Source: an uncultured Clostridium sp. (GTDB taxonomy: Bacteria; Bacillota; Clostridia; Lachnospirales; Lachnospiraceae). Taken from it: a DNA stretch of 5,064 bases. Positions 1 through 5,064 of the stretch are shown here, piece by piece. The DNA lies in NCBI GenBank assembly GCA_958349075.1, contig CATWBR010000342.1, positions 1 through 5,064 on the forward strand, written 5' to 3'. The notes under the pieces were generated by a model that had not been told where the DNA came from, did no database searches, and saw only the letters and a list, made by a program, of their open reading frames with translations. How positions within the stretch are numbered: the first letter of the stretch is position 1; every line of letters starts with the position of its first letter. Position numbers and translations under genes: made by a program.

Positions 1-418
1 CGCTCCTACCGGCGGCCGCCTCTTCCAGTTTTTTTTCGACGACTCTCTGCTGTCTGGCCGCCTCCTGCGGCTTTTCTGTATAGACGCTGAGATTGTACTC
101 TCCCGGCATATCTGAATGTGTCGTATAACACACTTTCACCTGAGTACTTCCATAATAATATCTTTTATAGAAATACCGTGCGAAATTCTCCACCTCTTTC
201 TCACTGGAAAAGACAACCCCCGTATTTATGTACCCCGGCCGGCAGTTCTCATTTTCCATTAACTTTATGATGGTTCCGCCTGTATTCTCATAATTGATCC
301 CAGAGCTGCTCTCTTCCGCCGGTACCGCCCTGGCCGACAGGAACGTCAGCATAAGTGTACATATAAACACTCTCACCGTGTATCCTGCCCGGGTGTGTGT
401 TTTCATTAAATACCCCAT
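1..418 (-). CDS. Secreted protein of unknown function, tad-operon member, 3' part missing
   Basis: This open frame starts at ATG 418 and runs off the left edge after 139 codons, with no stop seen. The N-terminus is a good Sec signal peptide: basic residues up to R16, a hydrophobic core at about 17-29 (VFICTLMLTFLSA), and a likely cleavage VPA|EE after A34. The exported part is polar and mixed, with two cysteines (C59, C97), a tyrosine-rich patch KRYYYG near residue 88, and a charged helical stretch near 120-134. No family is certain. The region around YNLSVYTEKPQEAARQQ vaguely resembles the segment that precedes the catalytic core in clostridial transglutaminase-like proteins, but that core would lie outside the window. 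The gene starts 12 bases after the tadB stop, so it belongs to the operon, and it sits where tadC often lies. It does not look like TadC, which would show several membrane segments. An alternative in-frame start is ATG 406, but the SD favours 418. Confidence 0.82.
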   Translation of the reverse strand, partial: MGYLMKTHTRAGYTVRVFICTLMLTFLSARAVPAEESSSGINYENTGGTIIKLMENENCRPGYINTGVVFSSEKEVENFARYFYKRYYYGSTQVKVCYTTHSDMPGEYNLSVYTEKPQEAARQQRVVEKKLEEAAAGRS

Positions 419-432
419 CGACCGGCCCCCTT
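419..432 (-). promoter_or_regulatory. Ribosome binding site that sets the start of the secreted-protein gene
   Basis: On the minus strand AAGGGGG (432-426) is one base off the AAGGAGG consensus and lies 7 bases before ATG 418. Its first two bases are the end of the tadB TAA stop. The next in-frame ATG (406) would have only the short GGGG run just upstream, so 418 is preferred. This is seen directly; use of the site is inferred. Confidence 0.65.
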
Positions 433-1372
433 ATATTTTAATATTTACGATCTTACGTATGACGACGAACCCCGTGCACTCCATCAGAAATGACACAACC
501 AGCAGCATTCTGCCGAAATCGGTTGTATAAAATGTATTCATGTATTCCGGGTTCAAAGCAGTTAGCAAAATTAGAGCAAATACCGGCAAAAGCCCCAGAA
601 TCAGGCCTGACATTCTGCCCTGGGCCGTCAGTGTCTTCAGGCTCCGACGGATTCGGATGCGGTCTTTAATCGTATCGGATATATTATCAATTACCTCGGA
701 CAGGTTTCCGCCCACCTGCTGCTGGACCATAATCGCCGAATTAATCATTTCCATATCACTGTTTTCCATGCGCCTGGCGATACTGGCCAAAGCGCTCTCC
801 ATCGACGCTCCGTAACTGACTTCCAATAGCGCCGCCTTAAACTCTTCCGCTATCGGGTTCGGCATATCCGTGCTGACCCGTCCAATGGCCTGACGGAAAG
901 AAAATCCGCTGCGCAGACAGTTGCTCACTGTCATGAGAGCATCCCCCAGCTGTCCTGAAAATTTCTCAAGCCGTTTCTTACGCATTATTTTCACTACAGC
1001 GGGAGGCAGCACAGCACAGACGACGAGCAGAGGCAGTACAACACGGATTCTCCCGGTGAGAAAATAGACCAACATAGAAGGAAATGAAATCAGGCCGCCC
1101 CAGAAGAGCAGATATTCCTGACCGCTCATCTTTATTCCGGCGCCTTCCAGCTCTTCCCGTAACTTTTCTGATATATTAAATCCCGTTATTTTTTTCTTCT
1201 TTTTTTTCTTTTGCGCCTCTCTCTTACCGGTATCCCCCCTTTTCCCCATGACCTGGATTGCGTTAAGCTCTTTCTCCAGATTACTCTTTCCGCTAAAAAC
1301 CACTCTGGATAAAAACAGGCACAATGAGAACACATATACGCCAAACAGCAGCGATAACAGCAATATCTCCAT
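431..1372 (-). CDS. tadB: Tad pilus inner-membrane platform protein TadB (type II secretion F family)
   Basis: Polytopic membrane protein of 313 residues that with TadC forms the platform on which the CpaF ATPase acts (family knowledge). Hydrophobic segments lie at about 2-26, 88-106, 109-127, 255-273 and 288-305. The T2SSF domain spans about 138-270 and shows the usual pattern: FSGQLGDALMTVSNCLRSGFSFRQAI (aligned in pieces from 138), then PNPIAEEF at 171-178, GG at 221-222, IKDRIRIRR at 235-243 and AQGRMSG at 250-256. Between the first membrane segment and the rest is a basic linker with seven consecutive lysines (55-61). The start ATG 1372 has AGGAGG (1378-1383) at 5 bases, just overlapping the cpaF stop region, so translation is probably coupled to cpaF. 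TadB rather than TadC is chosen for the length, the N-terminal anchor plus linker, and the position directly after cpaF. Confidence 0.93.
   Translation of the reverse strand: MEILLLSLLFGVYVFSLCLFLSRVVFSGKSNLEKELNAIQVMGKRGDTGKREAQKKKKKKKITGFNISEKLREELEGAGIKMSGQEYLLFWGGLISFPSMLVYFLTGRIRVVLPLLVVCAVLPPAVVKIMRKKRLEKFSGQLGDALMTVSNCLRSGFSFRQAIGRVSTDMPNPIAEEFKAALLEVSYGASMESALASIARRMENSDMEMINSAIMVQQQVGGNLSEVIDNISDTIKDRIRIRRSLKTLTAQGRMSGLILGLLPVFALILLTALNPEYMNTFYTTDFGRMLLVVSFLMECTGFVVIRKIVNIKI
1189..1221 (-). other. Candidate slippage or -1 frameshift site inside tadB
   Basis: The lysine codons 55-61 form an uninterrupted purine tract (1189-1212) with A8 and A7 runs. In the reading frame it contains A AAA AAG (1205-1199), the dnaX-type slippery heptamer. 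A purine SD-like GAGAGG (1221-1216) lies exactly 10 bases upstream, the spacing known for the E. coli dnaX stimulator. A -1 shift would read EEKNNGI and stop, giving a 65-residue product made of the first membrane segment and the basic linker. I see no strong hairpin just downstream. The layout is seen directly; any recoding is hypothesis, and a plain lysine-rich linker explains it equally well. Confidence 0.35.
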
Positions 1373-1383
1373 GACAGCCTCCT

Positions 1384-2709
1384 CTATGCGAACCAGGAAT
1401 CCAGGGCGTGAATCCCGCGATCTTCCATTTTACTAACCACTCTTGGCCATATTCCTGTGGGGCGGAAATGTCCGAGCGCTTTTCCCGTATTATCGTAACC
1501 TTCCAGATTAAACTGATAGATCGTCTGAAGCGTGACCACATCGGATTCCATACCGACCACCTCTGAAATTTCGACAATCTTTCTGCTGCCGTCCTTCATT
1601 CTAGCCTGGTTTACGATAATATCAAAAGCCGAGGCTATCTGTTCCCGGATCGCCTTGACAGGCAGATCCATTCCCGCCATCAGCACCATGGTCTCCAGCC
1701 TGGATATGACGTCCCTGGATGAGTTGGCATGGGCTGTCGTCATGGAGCCGTCATGGCCTGTATTCATGGCCTGGAGCATGTCCAGCGTCTCCCCGGAACG
1801 GCACTCTCCGACCACAATTCGGTCCGGTCTCATACGCAGAGAGTTCCGGACGAGATCGCGGATTGTAATCAGTCCCATACCTTCCGCGTTAGCCGGCCTG
1901 CTCTCCAGCGTAATTGTATGGCGCTGGCTGAGCTGAAGCTCGGCCGAATCTTCAATCGTCACGATCCTCTCGTCATCCGGTATATAGGCGGACAGGATAT
2001 TGAGCAGCGTGGTTTTCCCGCTTCCCGTACCCCCGCAGACGATGATGTTGGCCCTGGCCCTTACACAGGCCTCCAGAAAATTCATCATCTGGAACGACGC
2101 AGAGCCAAATTCAATCAGATTCTCCGCTCTTAAAGGAACCTTTGAGAATTTACGGATGGTCAGGGACGGTCCTTTTAGAGAGAGGGGAGGGATAATTGCA
2201 TTTACACGCGAGCCGTCGGGCAGCCTGGCGTCCAGCATTGGACTGGCCTCATCGCACCGGCGGCCAATCGGTCCTGCTATTTTTCCAATCAGCTCCATCA
2301 CATAGCGATCGTCCTTCAGCTTAATATCCGTCAGTTCAAGACGCCCTTTCCTCTCCACATAAACGCTGTAAGGTCCGTTCACCATGATCTCACTGATCGT
2401 GTCGTCTCTCAATAGCTTTTCCAGAGGTCCCAGTCCCTGCGCCTCATCATAAATCTGCTGAATCAGCTTCTGTTTCGTCGATTTTGGAAGCTCTTCCCCT
2501 CCATCCTCCACCAGCTGGCTTATCACCGTTTTGATGTCAACCGGTTTTTCATCCGGGGACGAAGTGTTGGCCCGTTTGACCAGCGTCATATGAATTTTGT
2601 CTTTAAACTCTTCATATTCATCATAGTATTCTATGGTTTCCGGCTGCACATCTTTTTCCTGTGCCGCCTTTACGAGCTTGGCCCGCTCCAGTCGCTCCAA
2701 AAGGCTCAT
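1384..2709 (-). CDS. cpaF: Tad pilus assembly ATPase CpaF/TadA (GspE/VirB11 family)
   Basis: Cytoplasmic secretion ATPase of 441 residues that powers Flp pilus assembly (family knowledge). After a charged N-terminal region of about 65 residues rich in E/Y/K, the CpaF N-terminal domain carries QGLGPLEKLLRD (91-102), ISEIMVNGP (105-113) and the GRLELTDI region. The ATPase core is complete: Walker A GGTGSGKTT (226-234), the Asp box TIEDSAELQL (251-260), Walker B RIVVGE (297-302) followed by CRSGE, and the His box TGHDGSMTTAHANS (317-330). Length is normal for the family and no key residue is missing. Start ATG 2709 is 3 bases after the cpaE TAA. A G-run at 2716-2720 serves as SD at 6 bases and also encodes the last cpaE codon, so the two genes are probably translationally coupled. 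Substrate and partner are inferred from context: Flp pilin and TadB/TadC. Confidence 0.97.
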   Translation of the reverse strand: MSLLERLERAKLVKAAQEKDVQPETIEYYDEYEEFKDKIHMTLVKRANTSSPDEKPVDIKTVISQLVEDGGEELPKSTKQKLIQQIYDEAQGLGPLEKLLRDDTISEIMVNGPYSVYVERKGRLELTDIKLKDDRYVMELIGKIAGPIGRRCDEASPMLDARLPDGSRVNAIIPPLSLKGPSLTIRKFSKVPLRAENLIEFGSASFQMMNFLEACVRARANIIVCGGTGSGKTTLLNILSAYIPDDERIVTIEDSAELQLSQRHTITLESRPANAEGMGLITIRDLVRNSLRMRPDRIVVGECRSGETLDMLQAMNTGHDGSMTTAHANSSRDVISRLETMVLMAGMDLPVKAIREQIASAFDIIVNQARMKDGSRKIVEISEVVGMESDVVTLQTIYQFNLEGYDNTGKALGHFRPTGIWPRVVSKMEDRGIHALDSWFA

Positions 2710-2712
2710 ATT

Positions 2713-3906
2713 TTACCCCCGTTTTACAAATTTTCTCCGTGTATGTCCTGCCTTTTTCCTCTTCCCTCCCGCTGAGGACACAGAACCCTCCAGCATGGCG
2801 CTGAGCCGGGAGATTCCCACCGTATAGGGACTTTTAGGCGCACACATAACAACAGGTTTTCCCTGATTGAGAGCTGAGGTAGTAAATTTCTCATCATATG
2901 GAAGAATTGTATCCACCTTTCTGCCCAGAACCCGCTCCACATCGGAGGTGGAAATGGCTTTGGATAGAGTCTCCCTGAGTACCAGACGAACCTTCTGCTC
3001 CATATTTAAAGAGTTCAAAAGAAGCAGCGCTTTCTTTGTGTTCCTCAAATTACAAATCTGTGGCTGTACAGCCATCAGAACCGTCGTGCTGAAATCCAGT
3101 ACCGACAGATTGACCTCCCCAAACCCCACTGCTCCGTCTATCACGATATAGTCATAGTAATTCCGCAGGATACCGACTAGTTTTTCTATATTTTTTCCGC
3201 TGATGGTCTCCGCGTATTCCGGACTTCTGGGGCCGAACAGCACTTTTATTCCCGACTGATGGTACTCCAAGTAGGAATTGACCGTATCCAGCGTCGGCGT
3301 TTTCTGATCCTGTAACAGCTCTGCCAGCGTCTGCTTTGGCTCTATCCCGAGAAACAGGCCGCTGTCCCCATACTGCATATCAAAATCAAGTAAAACCACT
3401 CTGCGCTTCGATGCAGCCAGTTTCACGGCCAGATTTACGGCCAGTGTCGTCTTACCGATTCCGCCGCCTGCTCCCGTCACAAAAAGGACTTCTGTCTTTG
3501 GAACAGAGGCATCCTGTTCAAGGCGGTTAAAATGCCGGGAACTCTCACTAATATAAAGCTCCTTAAGAGCGCCTATCAGCTCCTCCTTCTGAGGCATCGG
3601 CGCTAACACTCTGCGGATACCGGCTTCCATGGCCAGTTCAAGTAATTCCGGATCGGCTATATCAGAAATCATGACCATGGTCACTTCAGGATATAAAATA
3701 TAAACCTGCTGGCAGAACATGAAAAGCTTGCGTTCCGCCGATGCCGCCACCAGAAGCAGTCCCGGCTTATCCCGATCGATCGCTTCCGTTCCGTGTGACA
3801 GCTCTCCAATCTCGCCTTTAATCTCTATCTCCGATTCACTTAAAAAATAGGTAAGCCGATCCCTCATATCATCATCAAATCCAACTAACAGCGTTCTGAT
3901 ATTCAT
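2713..3906 (-). CDS. cpaE: CpaE/TadZ-like ParA/MinD-family pilus localisation ATPase
   Basis: Protein of 397 residues. Residues 1-120 look like a degenerate receiver domain: the acidic DDD at 11-13 is present, but the segment LLLVAASAE (50-58) has no aspartate where a response regulator has its phosphoacceptor. The rest is a ParA/MinD-type ATPase: Walker A GAGGGIGKTT (145-154), switch/Walker A' VVLLDFDMQYGD (170-181) and Walker B YIVIDGAVG (253-261). The lysine that marks the deviant KGGxGKT motif is glycine here (G147), while catalytic K152 is kept. The C-terminus (381-397) is strongly basic, with nine K/R, and might touch membrane or nucleic acid. In known Tad systems TadZ/CpaE places the machinery at the pole (family knowledge). 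Start ATG 3906 has AGGAG-type sequences within the last cpaB codons and lies 5 bases after the cpaB stop. Confidence 0.92.
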   Translation of the reverse strand: MNIRTLLVGFDDDMRDRLTYFLSESEIEIKGEIGELSHGTEAIDRDKPGLLLVAASAERKLFMFCQQVYILYPEVTMVMISDIADPELLELAMEAGIRRVLAPMPQKEELIGALKELYISESSRHFNRLEQDASVPKTEVLFVTGAGGGIGKTTLAVNLAVKLAASKRRVVLLDFDMQYGDSGLFLGIEPKQTLAELLQDQKTPTLDTVNSYLEYHQSGIKVLFGPRSPEYAETISGKNIEKLVGILRNYYDYIVIDGAVGFGEVNLSVLDFSTTVLMAVQPQICNLRNTKKALLLLNSLNMEQKVRLVLRETLSKAISTSDVERVLGRKVDTILPYDEKFTTSALNQGKPVVMCAPKSPYTVGISRLSAMLEGSVSSAGGKRKKAGHTRRKFVKRG

Positions 3907-3911
3907 TTCTC

Positions 3912-4658
3912 CTACTCCTGTCCCGGGTCTGCCGGCTGCATCGCTGCCTGAGCCGGAACGACAAAGGCTTCTACGGACATCTCCGTTGAGAGCCCATCAT
4001 CATCCTGCGGTCTTAAAAGCAGACGCAGATTCCCGTCATTTACCGTCCTGGCGGTGAAACTGTCCATCTCCACCAGAAGTGCCTCTTCCGGTGTGACGGA
4101 CAATGTGACGCTGGCGTACTCATCTGTTCCGGCCCCTTCCCATCTTTTTAAGTGGGCGTCCACCGCCAGGACCTCCACCTGCTGCAGCAGATAACTGGTT
4201 GTAAGTCCTCCGTTCTCATTCAGATTGGTCTCCATAACATCCACCTTGTTGCCGGGAACGATCATATTAGCTACTCCGGCCTCGATTCCCACTTCCAGCG
4301 TAATTGCCCTTTTTCCCTTGTCGATCCGGTAGGCAAGTCCTATTTCATCCGCCTCCGCAGAAGTAAGGCGGCCCTTTGTAATCTGTTCCCCCGCGGCAAT
4401 ATCACCTTTTGCCACATTCTTCGCCACCTCTTTGGTGGTTGAAAAGACGGAACCGGACACATATTTTTCCGGGATCTGTTTCACTTCCAACATTCCCGCT
4501 TCAATCACAGTGCCCTCCGGTATCTCAATTCTGGCAGTAACAACCTCCCGGGGCCTTTCATTTGAAAGACGTTCTTCTTTGCGGCCGTTCAGCGCAGACC
4601 ACACAGCAATTGTCGCGATGACGGCGGCCAGCAGGGAGATCAGTTTTGTCTTCTTCAT
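3912..4658 (-). CDS. cpaB: Tad pilus assembly protein CpaB/RcpC with SAF domain
   Basis: Membrane-anchored extracytoplasmic protein of 248 residues. KKTK at the N-terminus is followed by one hydrophobic segment (about 6-23), which acts as an uncleaved anchor or signal. A SAF domain follows at about 39-100 (VVTARIEIPEGTVIEAGML, then AKGDIAAGEQITKGRL). The RcpC/CpaB domain covers about 115-235, with GKRAITLEVGIEAGVA at 115-130 and IVPGNKVDVMET at 133-144. The tail is proline/alanine rich. In diderms CpaB works with the outer-membrane secretin. No secretin gene sits between cpaB and cpaE, which fits a monoderm in which CpaB may instead act at the wall or near peptidoglycan (inference). Start ATG 4658 has AAAGGG about 7 bases upstream. 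It is the first gene after the flp-cpaB hairpin. Confidence 0.93.
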   Translation of the reverse strand: MKKTKLISLLAAVIATIAVWSALNGRKEERLSNERPREVVTARIEIPEGTVIEAGMLEVKQIPEKYVSGSVFSTTKEVAKNVAKGDIAAGEQITKGRLTSAEADEIGLAYRIDKGKRAITLEVGIEAGVANMIVPGNKVDVMETNLNENGGLTTSYLLQQVEVLAVDAHLKRWEGAGTDEYASVTLSVTPEEALLVEMDSFTARTVNDGNLRLLLRPQDDDGLSTEMSVEAFVVPAQAAMQPADPGQE

Positions 4659-4794
4659 CGGCTTGCCCTTTCTGTAATTTATCTGTACTTCTTATGAAAG
4701 AAAGACACTGCAAGATAAAGAGATTGAATTCTCTCTATTGCAATGTCTCTTTCCTGTTTATAGCAAATTAATTTTATTGTGTTTGATTCATAAA
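4659..4794 (-). other. Non-coding gap between flp and cpaB
   Basis: These 136 AT-rich bases are the only sizeable intergenic gap inside the operon. They hold the flp 3' untranslated region, the 4696-4753 hairpin and the cpaB SD. No credible small ORF and no good sigma-A promoter for cpaB are visible, so cpaB is probably reached by read-through from flp. Confidence 0.7.
4696..4753 (-). terminator. Imperfect stem-loop after flp: partial terminator or mRNA stabiliser
   Basis: In the minus-strand transcript the 5' arm GAAAG-AGACA-u-UGCAA pairs with UUGCA-g-UGUCU-uu-CUUUC, that is 15 pairs with one mismatch and a 2-base bulge. An inner AGAGA/UCUCU stem sits on an AUUCAA loop. The 3' arm is pyrimidine rich (UGUCUUUCUUUC), but no clean U-run follows, so complete Rho-independent termination is doubtful. 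The place directly after a pilin gene and before low-abundance assembly genes suits attenuation or protection of flp mRNA from 3' decay (inference). The same repeat could also fold on the plus strand. Confidence 0.55.
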
Positions 4795-4977
4795 TTACGG
4801 AGTAGGGTTAATTGAGTTCCCAATGTTTTCAAATGTAGCAACCAACTGATCTCCTACTGTTGTAAGGGCGGCTACCACTGCGATAGCAATCAGTACAATA
4901 ATCAAACCGTACTCCACCATACCCTGGCCGCTTTCTTCTTCAACAAACCACTTTCTCATCTCTTTAAATCCTTTCAT
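4795..4977 (-). CDS. flp: Flp/Fap type IVb major pilin precursor
   Basis: Prepilin of 60 residues. The leader (1-17) is basic then acidic and ends ...EEESG. The type IVb processing site is G17|Q18, with the Flp signature E22-Y23 at mature positions +5 and +6. A 20-odd residue hydrophobic helix follows (GLIIVLIAIAVVAAL, then TTVG), and the short polar tail ends INPTP. Mature length would be 43 residues, typical of tiny Flp pilins. The protein forms the pilus filament after cleavage by a TadV/CpaA-type peptidase (family knowledge), which is not in this window. Start ATG 4977 has AGGAG at 8 bases; an internal ATG at 4959 would shorten the leader and has a weaker site. As first gene of the operon, followed by a hairpin, it is probably the most expressed. 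Confidence 0.97.
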   Translation of the reverse strand: MKGFKEMRKWFVEEESGQGMVEYGLIIVLIAIAVVAALTTVGDQLVATFENIGNSINPTP

Positions 4978-4985
4978 GATTCATA

Positions 4986-4991
4986 CTCCTG
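4986..4991 (-). promoter_or_regulatory. Ribosome binding site of flp
   Basis: CAGGAG on the minus strand lies 8 bases before ATG 4977. This good match supports the long leader over the internal methionine at 4959. An ATG at 4984 lies only one base from this SD and opens a six-codon frame, so it is unlikely to be used. Confidence 0.75.
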
Positions 4992-5001
4992 CGAATTTTT
5001 A

Positions 5002-5032
5002 TTTATATTTTCCATATGTATCTCAAAAGCAA
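5002..5032 (-). promoter_or_regulatory. Weak candidate promoter for the flp operon
   Basis: On the minus strand TATAAA (5007-5002) could be a -10 box. TTGCTT (5032-5027) is the nearest -35-like hexamer but at 19 bases; TTGAGA (5026-5021) is closer in sequence but only 13 bases away. Neither spacing is ideal. A start near 4995 would give a short leader containing the flp SD. The AT-rich stretch continues to the window edge, so the true promoter may lie beyond it. Confidence 0.3.
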
Positions 5033-5064
5033 ATAACATTTATTACATAACCAAGCTTATTGAT

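Noticed and set aside
294..530. Plus-strand open frame of 78 codons across the start of the secreted gene and the tadB end
   Set aside because: It is antisense to two well-supported genes and has low-complexity content, no SD of note and no domain.
1293..1577. Minus-strand frame of 94 codons over the cpaF-tadB junction
   Set aside because: It overlaps the conserved ends of both genes in another frame and has no family signal; it is a shadow.
1532..2305. Several plus-strand frames of 100-134 codons opposite cpaF
   Set aside because: They mirror the cpaF coding sequence in other frames, with no signal peptide, domain or spaced SD.
2724..2942. Minus-strand frame of 72 codons inside the 3' part of cpaE
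   Set aside because: It is an alternative frame of cpaE, rich in W/R as expected for an out-of-frame read, with no independent start signal.
3770..3784. Overlapping GATCGATCG in cpaE
   Set aside because: A short self-overlapping restriction-type palindrome inside coding sequence, without flanking repeats or iteron-like copies; chance is enough.
4152..4677. Plus-strand frames of 81 and 96 codons opposite cpaB
   Set aside because: They are antisense to a clear SAF/RcpC-domain gene and show no protein features.
4659..4713. Possible internal promoter for cpaB (TTGCAG plus a TA-rich stretch)
   Set aside because: At 17-bases spacing the -10 region would read AAGTAC, which is a poor match; the -35-like bases are also part of the hairpin arm.
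4978..4984. ATG at 4984 opening a six-codon upstream frame overlapping flp
   Set aside because: It lies one base from the SD, too close for initiation, so a leader peptide is unlikely.

Overview
The window carries most of a Flp/Tad (type IVb, "tight adherence") pilus operon, all on the minus strand and transcribed from right to left. The order is flp pilin, cpaB, cpaE (tadZ), cpaF (tadA), tadB, then the 5' part of a secreted protein that runs off the left edge. Shine-Dalgarno (SD) sequences close to AGGAGG, moderate GC (about 50% by eye in genes, AT-rich between genes), the small clostridial-type Flp pilin and the absence of a secretin gene suggest a monoderm Firmicute. A gut Lachnospiraceae/Clostridia member is most likely; that placement is inference.

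Layout in transcription order. Positions 4978-5064 are an AT-rich leader with the flp SD and only a weak candidate promoter. The flp gene (4795-4977) encodes a 60-residue prepilin with a textbook cleavage site. Positions 4659-4794 are non-coding and contain a long imperfect hairpin (4696-4753), probably a partial terminator or mRNA stabiliser that separates abundant pilin mRNA from assembly-gene mRNA. Then cpaB (3912-4658), cpaE/tadZ (2713-3906), cpaF/tadA (1384-2709) and tadB (431-1372) follow with gaps of only 3 to 11 bases. In each case the SD lies in or over the end of the preceding gene. After 12 more bases a further gene begins at 418 (1-418, incomplete). It encodes a signal-peptide protein that lies where tadC often follows tadB.

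How the parts work together (family knowledge). A prepilin peptidase not in this window would process Flp. CpaF is the hexameric ATPase that drives assembly on the membrane platform TadB (plus TadC, not seen here). CpaE/TadZ is a ParA/MinD-like localisation factor. CpaB is a membrane-anchored extracytoplasmic SAF-domain protein, which in diderms works with the secretin.

Points worth a second look: the overlooked secreted gene at the left edge; a dnaX-like layout in tadB (A AAA AAG with an SD-like hexamer 10 bases upstream); replacement of the signature lysine in the CpaE Walker A motif; the flp-cpaB hairpin; and the regular SD/stop coupling through the operon. The core machine itself is a known system. 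I see no tRNA, rRNA, CRISPR, insertion sequence or attachment site.
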